From Stenotrophomonas sp. (GTDB taxonomy: Bacteria > Pseudomonadota > Gammaproteobacteria > Xanthomonadales > Xanthomonadaceae): a stretch of DNA of 19,175 nucleotides. The notes below the pieces were generated by a model. It made no database searches and was not told where the DNA came from. It saw only the letters and a program-made list of their open reading frames with translations. The stretch spans positions 1 to 19,175 of the forward strand of contig DQIG01000115.1 of the NCBI GenBank assembly GCA_003525885.1, in the 5' to 3' direction. The position numbers and the translations under genes are program-made. This document shows positions 6,347 through 12,761 of the stretch, in pieces (the stretch's first letter is position 1; each line of letters opens with the position of its first letter).

Positions 6347-8047
6347 TTACAGCGCCTGCAGTTCCTCGTTGGCGTTGCGCTTTTCCTTGGCCGGCGCCGG
6401 AACCGCAGCCGGCACCGCCGCCGGAGCTGGCGATGCCGCATCGGCATCCACCGGCACCTCCAGGTACGGCAACTGCAGGGTCTGGCTGGTCAGCGTACGG
6501 ATCTCGTTGACCAGCGCGGCGCTGTCGTTGAGCTTGCGCCCGTACGACGGCACGATCTCGCGCAGGCGGGTTTCCCAACCGGCCTTCATCTGGTCGGGGA
6601 AGGCCTTGGCCATCAGGTCCAGCATGATCGGCGGCGAGGTCGACGCGCCCGGCGATGCGCCGAGCAGGGCGGCGATGGTGTGGTCCTTGTCGGTCACGAT
6701 CTCGGTACCGAACTGCAGCACCGGGCCCTTCAGCGGATCACGCTTGATGATCTGCACGCGCTGGCCGGCGGTGACCAGCTTCCAGTCGCCCGGCTTGGCA
6801 TTGGGGAAGTACTTGACCAGTTCGGCCTGGCGGTCGGCATCGTTCAGGCGCGCCTGGCCCATCAGGTACTGCACCAGGTCCAGGTTGTCCTTGCCCACTT
6901 CCAGCATCGGGCCAACGTTGTTGTGGGTGACCGAGGAATACAGGTCCCACCACGAGCCGTGCTTGAGGAACTTGGTGCTGTACAGCGCGAATGGCCCGAA
7001 CAGGACCACCGGCTTGCCGTCCAGCTTGCGCGCATCCAGGTGCGGCACCGACATCGGCGGCGAACCGGTCTCGGCCATGCCATAGGCCTTCACGCCGTGG
7101 CGCGAGGTCACGTCCTGGCCCTGGAAGGCGAGGAACTGGCCGCCGACCGGGAAGCCCGCGTAGTCCTTCGACTCCGGGATGCCCGACATCTGCAGCAGCT
7201 TCAGCGCAGCGCCGCCGGCACCGATGAACACGAAGCGGGCGTGGGTGGTGGACTCGGTGCCGGCCTTGAGATCCTTCACCGTCACGTTCCAGCTCTTGTC
7301 GGCGTTCTGCCGCAGCGCGCTCACCTCATGGTTGAGGTGCAGGCTGAAGTTCGGGCTGCGCTGCAGGCCGGTGGTCAGCTGGCGGGTGATCACACCGAAG
7401 TTGACGTCGGTGCCGAGCGGCATCCAGGTCGCGGCGACCTTCTGCTTCGGGTCACGGCCTTCCATCAGCAGCGGCGCCCACTGCTGGATCTGCTTGGGAT
7501 CCTCGGAGTACTGCATGCCGTAGAACAGCGGATTCTTGACCAGGGCCTGCTGGCGCTTGTGCAGGTAGGCGATGTTGTCATCGCCCCAGACGAAGCTCAT
7601 GTGCGGGGTCGGATTGATGAAATCGCTGGGCTGGCTCAGCCGGCCTTCCTTCACCTGGTGCGACCAGAACTGGCGCGAGACCTCGAACGATTCGGCGATG
7701 CCGACCGCGCGCTTGGTCTCGATGCTGCCATCGGGAAGTTCCGGGGTGTAGTTCAGTTCGGCGAACGCCGAGTGGCCGGTGCCGGCGTTGTTCCAGCCGT
7801 CGGAGCTTTCACCGGCGACGCCGTCGAGGCGTTCGTAGACCTGGATGTTCCAGTCCGGCTGCAGTTCCTGCAGGTAGGTGGCCAGGGTGATGCTCATGAT
7901 GCCGGCGCCGACCAGCACAACATCGACGGGCTTGTCGTTACTGGCGGCGGGCACCGAGCGCTGGGTCAGCGGCCAGTACAGGAACAGCGCGGCGGCCAGC
8001 AACAGCAGCACGAGCAGGGCGAGCAGGGCCTTGCCAAATTTCTTCAT
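6347..8047 (-). CDS. mqo: Malate:quinone oxidoreductase
   Basis: This 566-residue FAD enzyme oxidises malate to oxaloacetate and passes electrons to quinone, serving the TCA cycle and respiratory chain at the cytoplasmic membrane. Residues 1-10 are KK-led, followed by a strong hydrophobic segment (about 8-25, ALLVLLLLAAALFLYW) that should anchor it in the membrane. The FAD-binding VDVVLVGAGIMS (41-52) gives the GxGxxS dinucleotide motif. The family stretch ERLDGVAGESSDGWNNAGTG (72-91) then HSAFAELNYTP, WGDDN, and the C-terminal LLGASPGASTSPPIMLDLM all match MQO. The last 40 residues turn Ala/Pro-rich and then charged (AKEKRNANEELQAL). The frame is open 45 codons further upstream, but MKKFGKALL starts a credible membrane leader. 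On the minus strand a TAGAAT -10-like element lies at 8142-8147 with no good -35. The gene appears monocistronic. Confidence 0.96.
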   Translation of the reverse strand: MKKFGKALLALLVLLLLAAALFLYWPLTQRSVPAASNDKPVDVVLVGAGIMSITLATYLQELQPDWNIQVYERLDGVAGESSDGWNNAGTGHSAFAELNYTPELPDGSIETKRAVGIAESFEVSRQFWSHQVKEGRLSQPSDFINPTPHMSFVWGDDNIAYLHKRQQALVKNPLFYGMQYSEDPKQIQQWAPLLMEGRDPKQKVAATWMPLGTDVNFGVITRQLTTGLQRSPNFSLHLNHEVSALRQNADKSWNVTVKDLKAGTESTTHARFVFIGAGGAALKLLQMSGIPESKDYAGFPVGGQFLAFQGQDVTSRHGVKAYGMAETGSPPMSVPHLDARKLDGKPVVLFGPFALYSTKFLKHGSWWDLYSSVTHNNVGPMLEVGKDNLDLVQYLMGQARLNDADRQAELVKYFPNAKPGDWKLVTAGQRVQIIKRDPLKGPVLQFGTEIVTDKDHTIAALLGASPGASTSPPIMLDLMAKAFPDQMKAGWETRLREIVPSYGRKLNDSAALVNEIRTLTSQTLQLPYLEVPVDADAASPAPAAVPAAVPAPAKEKRNANEELQAL

Positions 8048-8208
8048 GGGGGCGGGATCGTTGGCGGAGGGGAAGGGGTCAGGATGCGCGTGGGGCAGGG
8101 AAAGGGCGTGAAGAAACAACGCCTTGCAACATCCTGGCGCGATTCTAACCGGTTCCAGTCCTTTTTTGATGCAACGCAGCATCCGGCGCTTCGCGCCATC
8201 CTCACCCG

Positions 8209-8233
8209 GTAGCGCCAGGCCATGCCTGGCGAC
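8209..8233. repeat. SMAG-like REP element, single unit
   Basis: GTAG (8209-8212) is followed by an 8-bp perfect hairpin, CGCCAGGC, CAT, GCCTGGCG, then AC. This is the GTAGCGCC(A/G)GGCCATGCC variant of the GTAG-headed repeats. It sits just beyond the stop codon of the acetyltransferase gene and before the mqo promoter region. Confidence 0.75.
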
Positions 8234-8241
8234 GCCGTCAA

Positions 8242-8688
8242 TCAGAGCAACTCGAGAATCTCGTCACCGGCCTCGTCGACCCCGCCGGTCGGGCGCCAGC
8301 CCAGGCGGCGGTAGAAGCCATGCGAGCGCGAGCGCGGGTCGGCCGAGCAGGCCAGGAACAGCCGCCGGTGGCCGGCATCGCGGGTCAGGCTGACCACCTC
8401 CTGCAGCAGCTGCCGGCCGATGCCACGGCCTTCATACTCCGGCAGCAGGGCCAGCACCAGCACTTCACCGCTGTCGCGGTCGGCGAAGCAGTAGCCGGCC
8501 ATGCGTTCGCCCTCCCAGGCGACGCGGCCGATCGAATCGCCCTGGGCGATGCCGGCCGCCCAGCTGTCCACGGTGATGCCCAGCTGCGCCAGCTGCTCGG
8601 CACTGAAGGCGTTCTCGCGGGTGCGCCCGCGCAGGTCGATGCAGGCGGCAGCGTCTTCGGGGCGCGCATCGCGGACGAATACAGGCAT
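8242..8688 (-). CDS. GNAT family N-acetyltransferase
   Basis: This 148-residue cytoplasmic protein is a complete single-domain GNAT acetyltransferase. It transfers an acetyl group from acetyl-CoA to an unknown amine. The N-terminus VFVRDARPEDAAACIDL (3-19) is the typical first strand and helix. The acetyl-CoA site is VLALLPEYEGRGIGRQLL (78-95), with the R/QxxGxG/A pyrophosphate loop EGRGIG. The C-terminal FYRRLGWRPTG (125-135) is motif B. The ATG at 8688 is chosen because AAGGA precedes it by eight bases; an in-frame ATG at 8697 would add MPC. The frame stays open upstream through the palindrome at 8778-8864, but this is not coding. No neighbour reveals the substrate, and there is no evident strong promoter. 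Confidence 0.88.
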   Translation of the reverse strand: MPVFVRDARPEDAAACIDLRGRTRENAFSAEQLAQLGITVDSWAAGIAQGDSIGRVAWEGERMAGYCFADRDSGEVLVLALLPEYEGRGIGRQLLQEVVSLTRDAGHRRLFLACSADPRSRSHGFYRRLGWRPTGGVDEAGDEILELL

Positions 8689-8777
8689 GCAGGGCATCCT
8701 TGCAGTGATCGGCCGGCCAGTATCCGCATCACGCATGGACCCGGTGTGTAGGATCGATGGAGATCCGATGGAGCCCC

Positions 8778-8864
8778 AAAAAAGGGGACGGAGGGGATTA
8801 AGTCGTATTTGCCTTGGATGTCGCACTGGCCTTAAACGACTTAATCCCCTCCGTCCCCTTTTTT
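8778..8864. repeat. Long perfect palindrome (29-bp arms), dispersed repeat and probable bidirectional terminator
   Basis: The left arm (8778-8806; AAAAAAGGGGACGGAGGGGA then TTAAGTCGT) and the right arm (8836-8864) are exact 29-bp reverse complements with a 29-nt spacer. Both ends finish in six T's when read outward, so it can terminate transcription in both directions; it is 10 bp past the argP stop. A half copy is present at 14582-14614. Such sequence identity at two sites marks it as a dispersed repeat and not a plain terminator. Confidence 0.85.
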
Positions 8865-8873
8865 CGGTGTGCG

Positions 8874-9779
8874 TCAGCGCTTGCGCCGGATCAGCGCTGA
8901 GGAGGCATCCAGCACCGCGCGGGTCAGCAGGGCCATGGTCTGCACGTCGCCCTTCCAGTGCTGCCAGTACAGCGGCACGTCTTCCCACGCGCGCTGGCGT
9001 ACGTACACGAGGCGACCGGCGTCCAGGTGCCGCTTGACCAGCGGCAGCGGGTTCATGGTCCAGCCCATGCCGCCGAGGTTGGCCTGCACGAAGGCGCGGG
9101 TGGAGGGAATCCACCAGGTCGGGGCGGTGCTGGGCAGGTCGTCGCCGGCCATGCGCCGGGCGAAGCGCGACTGCATGTCGTCCTTGCGGTTGAACACCAG
9201 CACCGGGGCCTGCGCCAGTGCCGGCGCGGTCACGCCCTTGGCGAAGTGGCGCTCGCGGAACTCGGGGGTACAGGTCGCCGCATAGCGGATGCTGCCCAGC
9301 GCGTGGATCTGGCAGCCCTGCACCGGCTCGTCCAGGGTGGTCACTGCACCGAGTACCGTGCCCTGGCGCAGCAGCTCCACGGTGTGGTCCTGGTCCTCCA
9401 CGCGCAGGTCCAGCGTGGTGCCGGTGGTCTGTGCGAACTGGTAGGCGGCCTGCGGGAACCAGGTCTCCAGGCTGTCGTGGTTCACCGCCACCGGGATGCT
9501 CGCCTGTGGCAGATCCTCGTCGGCCAGGCCCATCCGGTGCAGCGCATCGTGCTCGAGCAGGGCGGTCTGCTCGGCCAACTGCACCAGCACCTGGCCCTCG
9601 GCGGTGGCGGTGGCCGGAGTGCCGCGCTTGACCAGCAGGCGCCCGACCCGGTCCTCCAGCGCCTTGACCCGCTGCGAGATCGCCGAAGGGGTGACGTTCA
9701 ACGACTGTGCGGCGCGGTCGAAGCTGCCTTCGCGGATCACCGCGGCCAGGGCGCGCAGCTGGGCATGGTCGATACGCAT
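8874..9779 (-). CDS. argP: LysR-family regulator, ArgP/LysG type
   Basis: This 301-residue cytoplasmic DNA-binding protein is a LysR-type regulator of the ArgP (IciA)/LysG group. These sense lysine or arginine and activate the adjacent basic amino acid exporter gene. The winged helix-turn-helix is at 1-62: HAQLRALAAVIREGSFDRAA (5-24), then TPSAISQRVKALEDRVGRLL (30-49). The effector-binding domain follows, with AVNHDSLETWFPQA near residue 97 as in ArgP. Length is normal (about 300). The start codon is 138 bp from the divergent exporter gene, the classic lysG-lysE layout, which supports the call. It ends close to the palindrome that probably terminates it. The symbol follows family assignment; lysG is equally apt. 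Confidence 0.88.
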   Translation of the reverse strand: MRIDHAQLRALAAVIREGSFDRAAQSLNVTPSAISQRVKALEDRVGRLLVKRGTPATATAEGQVLVQLAEQTALLEHDALHRMGLADEDLPQASIPVAVNHDSLETWFPQAAYQFAQTTGTTLDLRVEDQDHTVELLRQGTVLGAVTTLDEPVQGCQIHALGSIRYAATCTPEFRERHFAKGVTAPALAQAPVLVFNRKDDMQSRFARRMAGDDLPSTAPTWWIPSTRAFVQANLGGMGWTMNPLPLVKRHLDAGRLVYVRQRAWEDVPLYWQHWKGDVQTMALLTRAVLDASSALIRRKR

Positions 9780-9802
9780 CGAATTAAGTTCCGCTAATGT
9801 TG

Positions 9803-9847
9803 GTTTAGGAAGTTTAGCTCGTCTTTTTCATGTTGCGGCGCGACAAT
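9803..9847 (+). promoter_or_regulatory. argP-lysE divergent control region
   Basis: The 138-bp gap between the divergent regulator and exporter contains GTTTAG twice (9803-9808 and 9812-9817, 9-bp period) in a T-rich stretch. Further toward lysE is a GACAAT -10-like element at 9842-9847 with no good -35, as expected for an activator-dependent promoter. LysR regulators of this type bind upstream of the exporter promoter; the exact site is inferred. Confidence 0.35.
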
Positions 9848-9917
9848 GGCGCCCGTTCCGGTGCTGTCCGCCTTCGCGAGGCACCGTCCCCCCCAAGCAA
9901 TACAAGGCAGTCATCCC

Positions 9918-10553
9918 ATGTTCTCGGTCATCTCCGCCAGCACCGGCCTCGGTGCCTGGTTCTCTGGTGCAGCTACCGGCATCGGCCTGTTCGCCGTGGT
10001 CGGGGCCCAGAGCGCCTTCATTCTGCGCCAGGGCATCCTGCGCAAGCACATCGTGCCGGTGGTCGCCACCTGCGCGGCCATCGATGCCATCTTCATCTTC
10101 GCCAGCGTGGCCGGCCTGCGCACGCTTACCTCGGCGCTGCCGTGGCTGACCACCGCCGTGCTGTGGACCGGTGTCGCGTTCCTGGCCTGGTATGCGATGA
10201 AGTCGGCACGCCGTGCGATCGCCGGCGGCGGTGGCATGGGCGAGGCTGACAGTGACGACGGCAGCCGCCGCGCGGTGCTGATGGCCGCGGTCGGCTTCTC
10301 GCTGATCAACCCGCACTTCTGGCTGGACATGATGGTGATCGGCTCCATCGCCGAGAACTTCGGCAACGCCCGCATGGCTTTCGCCGCCGGCGTGGTCACC
10401 GCCAGCTGCCTGTGGCTGACCGCGCAGGGCCTGGGCGCACGCCTGCTGGCGCCGCTGTTCACCAAGCCCAGCACCTGGCGCGTGCTCGACGGCACCATCG
10501 CCGTGATCCTCAGCATCCTGGCCCTCATGTTGGCGGTACGCGGGGTCCACTGA
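9918..10553 (+). CDS. lysE: LysE/ArgO-type basic amino acid exporter
   Basis: This 211-residue inner-membrane protein is a LysE-superfamily exporter, of the kind that expels excess lysine and arginine using the proton gradient. Typical elements are GLFAVVGAQSAFILRQGILR (23-42), the AAIDAIFIFASVAGL second segment, WYAMKSARRA (91-100) before the central hydrophilic loop (GGGGMGEADSDDGS), and GFSLINPHFWLDMMVIGS (126-143). About six hydrophobic segments are visible, and the length is normal. The start at 9918 gives the proper LysE N-terminus; an in-frame ATG at 9846 would add a non-hydrophobic leader. AAGG lies about ten bases upstream. It is divergent from argP, which should activate it. It ends before a strong terminator. 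Confidence 0.92.
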   Translation: MFSVISASTGLGAWFSGAATGIGLFAVVGAQSAFILRQGILRKHIVPVVATCAAIDAIFIFASVAGLRTLTSALPWLTTAVLWTGVAFLAWYAMKSARRAIAGGGGMGEADSDDGSRRAVLMAAVGFSLINPHFWLDMMVIGSIAENFGNARMAFAAGVVTASCLWLTAQGLGARLLAPLFTKPSTWRVLDGTIAVILSILALMLAVRGVH

Positions 10554-10607
10554 CCCGGCGCACGCCCCCCGAACCCACGTCCTGACTCTCTCTCCAAGGT
10601 AGTGGCA

Positions 10608-10640
10608 ACGACGGCACCGGCAACGGTGCCGTCGTCTTTT
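10608..10640 (+). terminator. Rho-independent terminator of lysE
   Basis: A 12-bp perfect stem (10608-10619 with 10624-10635, ACGACGGCACCG/CGGTGCCGTCGT) with a GCAA loop is followed by CTTTT. It sits 55 bp past the lysE stop. Confidence 0.9.
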
Positions 10641-10671
10641 CCGGCTCTGGCGGGAAACGCACGGCCCTGCC

Positions 10672-10677
10672 TAGAAT
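10672..10677 (+). promoter_or_regulatory. Possible -10 element for the S9 peptidase gene
   Basis: TAGAAT lies 39 bp before the start codon at 10717. The upstream region at the expected distance (TGGCGG, near 10648) is a poor -35. It is the best promoter candidate in the gap after the lysE terminator. Confidence 0.3.
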
Positions 10678-10716
10678 CGGCCACCAGGACAAGGTGTCCA
10701 CAGGAGCAGGGGAAGG

Positions 10717-12705
10717 ATGCACAAGACGATTCTGGCGGCCGCACTGGCTGTCATCGGGGGCGTTGCCGCAGGCAGCGTGGGGGCGGTGGACCTGACGCAG
10801 TACCTGCGTCGCGAGACCTTCACCGACATCAAGATTTCGCCGGGGGGCGAGTACGTGGCGGCGACGGTGCCGTTGGAAGACACCACCGCGATTGCGGTGC
10901 TGCGGCTGAAAGACCAGAAGATGGTGGGCAGTTTCCGGCCGCCCAACCGCAACCATGCGCAGGAATTCGACTGGGTCAGCAACGAGCGGCTGCTGATCGG
11001 CCTGTCCCAGAAGTGGGGCTCGCTCGATCAGCCCAGCCCCACCGGCGAGCTCTACGCCATCGATGCCAACGGCAACCGTGGCGAACTTCTGGTCGGCTAC
11101 CGGGTGGAGAGCAACGGTCCTGGCACGCGCATCCAGCCGAAGAAGGTCGAGGCGGTCGCCGCCTTCCTCGCCGACGACCTGCCCGGCGACGAGCGCAACG
11201 TGCTGGTCACCGTATGGCCGCTGGCCGAAGACCCGTATACCCGTGTCGACCGCATGGACGTGTCCAGCGGCCATCGCACGCGGGTGGCGGCATCACCGGT
11301 ACGGCGGGGCGAGTTCACCACCGACGGTTCGGGCGAGGTCCGCTTCGTGCACGGCTCGGGCAGCGACAACGTCAACAAGCTGTACTTCCGCGAACGCAGC
11401 GGTGACAGCTGGAAGCTGATCAACGACGAGGCGGTCAGCAAGCGCATCGAAACCGCGCTGGGCTTCTCTGCCGATGATGGCCTGGCCTACCTGCAGGTGG
11501 AACAGCCGCAGGGCCCCGATGCGATCGTCAGCTGGAATCCGCAGACCGGCGAGCGTGTGACGCTGCTGCGCGATGACGTGGTCAATCCATACCGGATCAT
11601 CCATCGCCCGGGCACCCACGTCCCGGTGGGCGCGTTGTACCTCGGCGACAAGCCGCGGACGCGCTTCTTCGACGAGAAGTCGGCGGATGCGCGCCTGTAC
11701 CGCAGCCTGGAGGCGGCGTTTGACGGCGCGGTCTATATCACCTCCAGCACCCGCGATGGCCGCGTCGTGCTGGTGGAAGCCTGGTCAGGCACCAATCCCG
11801 GTGATTTCTACGTGTACGACACGGTGGCACGCAAGGCCGACCACCTGATCAGCCGCAGTGACTGGATCGATGCGCGGCGCAGTGCCAGCGTGAAGCCGAT
11901 TGCACTGAAGGCCCGCGACGGCCTGCCGCTGCACGGCTTCCTGACCCTGCCGGCCGGCAGTGAGGGGCGCAACCTGCCGATGGTAGTGATGCCGCATGGC
12001 GGCCCGTTCGACATCTTCGACTCCGGCCAGTACGACCCCGAAACGCAGATGCTGGCCGCCGCTGGCTATGCCGTGCTGCAGATCAACTTCCGCGGGTCGG
12101 GCAACTACGGCCGGGCCCACACCCAGGCCGGCGCGCAGCAGTGGGGCGCGGCGATGCAGGACGACGTCACCGATGCCACCCGCTGGGCGATCAGCGAAGG
12201 CATCGCCGACGGCCGTCGCATCTGCATCTACGGCGCCAGCTACGGGGCCTACTCGGCGATGATGGGTGCCGCCCGCGAGCCCGGGTTGTACCAGTGTGCG
12301 GCGGGCTATGTCGGGGTCTACGACCTGCCGATGATGTACACCCGTGGCGACATCCAGGACCGCGGTTCAGGCGTGACCTTCCTGCGCGAATGGCTGGGGG
12401 ATCCGGCCAAGCTGGGTGCGGTGTCGCCGGTGAACCTGGCCGAACGGATCAAGGTGCCGGTGTTCCTCGCGGCCGGTGGCGAAGACAAGCGTGCGCCGAT
12501 CCAGCACACCGAACGCATGGAAGCGGCGCTCAAGCGCGCCGGCACGCCGGTGGAAAGCCTGTACTACAAGACCGAAGGCCACGGTTTCTACACCGAGGCC
12601 CATCGCAGCGAGTACTACGACAAGCTGCTGGCGTTCCTGGCGCGCAGCCTCGGCGGCAAGACCGCGACGACCGCACCGGCGGCCGCCAAGGACAAGGCGC
12701 CCTGA
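10717..12705 (+). CDS. Secreted S9-family prolyl oligopeptidase-like peptidase
   Basis: This 662-residue protein is an S9-clan serine peptidase expected to act in the periplasm or outside the cell on short peptides. Residues 1-23 look like a signal peptide (MHKTILAAALAVIGGVAAGS then VGA). Residues of about 30-400 are beta-propeller-like repeats (for example FTDIKISPGGEYVAATVP), and about 410-650 form the alpha/beta-hydrolase domain. The catalytic triad can be placed at Ser508 in IYGASYGAYSAMM, Asp590 in AGGEDKRAPI and His622 in EGHGFYTEAH. PHGGPFD (about 427-433) should form the oxyanion region. The nucleophile motif reads GASYGA and not the commoner GxSYGG. The last 15 residues are an Ala/Lys/Pro tail. 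AGGGGAAGG immediately upstream of the ATG is the ribosome site. Convergent with the POT gene. The exact cleavage specificity is unknown. Confidence 0.88.
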   Translation: MHKTILAAALAVIGGVAAGSVGAVDLTQYLRRETFTDIKISPGGEYVAATVPLEDTTAIAVLRLKDQKMVGSFRPPNRNHAQEFDWVSNERLLIGLSQKWGSLDQPSPTGELYAIDANGNRGELLVGYRVESNGPGTRIQPKKVEAVAAFLADDLPGDERNVLVTVWPLAEDPYTRVDRMDVSSGHRTRVAASPVRRGEFTTDGSGEVRFVHGSGSDNVNKLYFRERSGDSWKLINDEAVSKRIETALGFSADDGLAYLQVEQPQGPDAIVSWNPQTGERVTLLRDDVVNPYRIIHRPGTHVPVGALYLGDKPRTRFFDEKSADARLYRSLEAAFDGAVYITSSTRDGRVVLVEAWSGTNPGDFYVYDTVARKADHLISRSDWIDARRSASVKPIALKARDGLPLHGFLTLPAGSEGRNLPMVVMPHGGPFDIFDSGQYDPETQMLAAAGYAVLQINFRGSGNYGRAHTQAGAQQWGAAMQDDVTDATRWAISEGIADGRRICIYGASYGAYSAMMGAAREPGLYQCAAGYVGVYDLPMMYTRGDIQDRGSGVTFLREWLGDPAKLGAVSPVNLAERIKVPVFLAAGGEDKRAPIQHTERMEAALKRAGTPVESLYYKTEGHGFYTEAHRSEYYDKLLAFLARSLGGKTATTAPAAAKDKAP

Positions 12706-12710
12706 GCTGA

Positions 12711-12741
12711 CAGGGCGGCGGATGATCGTTCCGCCGCCCTG
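12711..12741. terminator. Terminator between convergent S9 peptidase and POT genes
   Basis: CAGGGCGGCGGA (12711-12722) and TCCGCCGCCCTG (12730-12741) form a perfect 12-bp stem with a 7-nt loop. A modest T-containing tail (GGCTTTCC) follows on the plus strand. It serves the plus-strand peptidase best, but lies 20 bp past the POT stop as well, so it may act both ways. Confidence 0.7.
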
Positions 12742-12761
12742 GCTTTCCGCATGCGCGGGGC

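Noticed and set aside
8689..9114. N-terminal extension of the acetyltransferase frame
   Set aside because: The extension passes through the palindrome and into argP and is not protein-like. The GNAT fold starts at MPVFVRDARPED, with a ribosome site before it.
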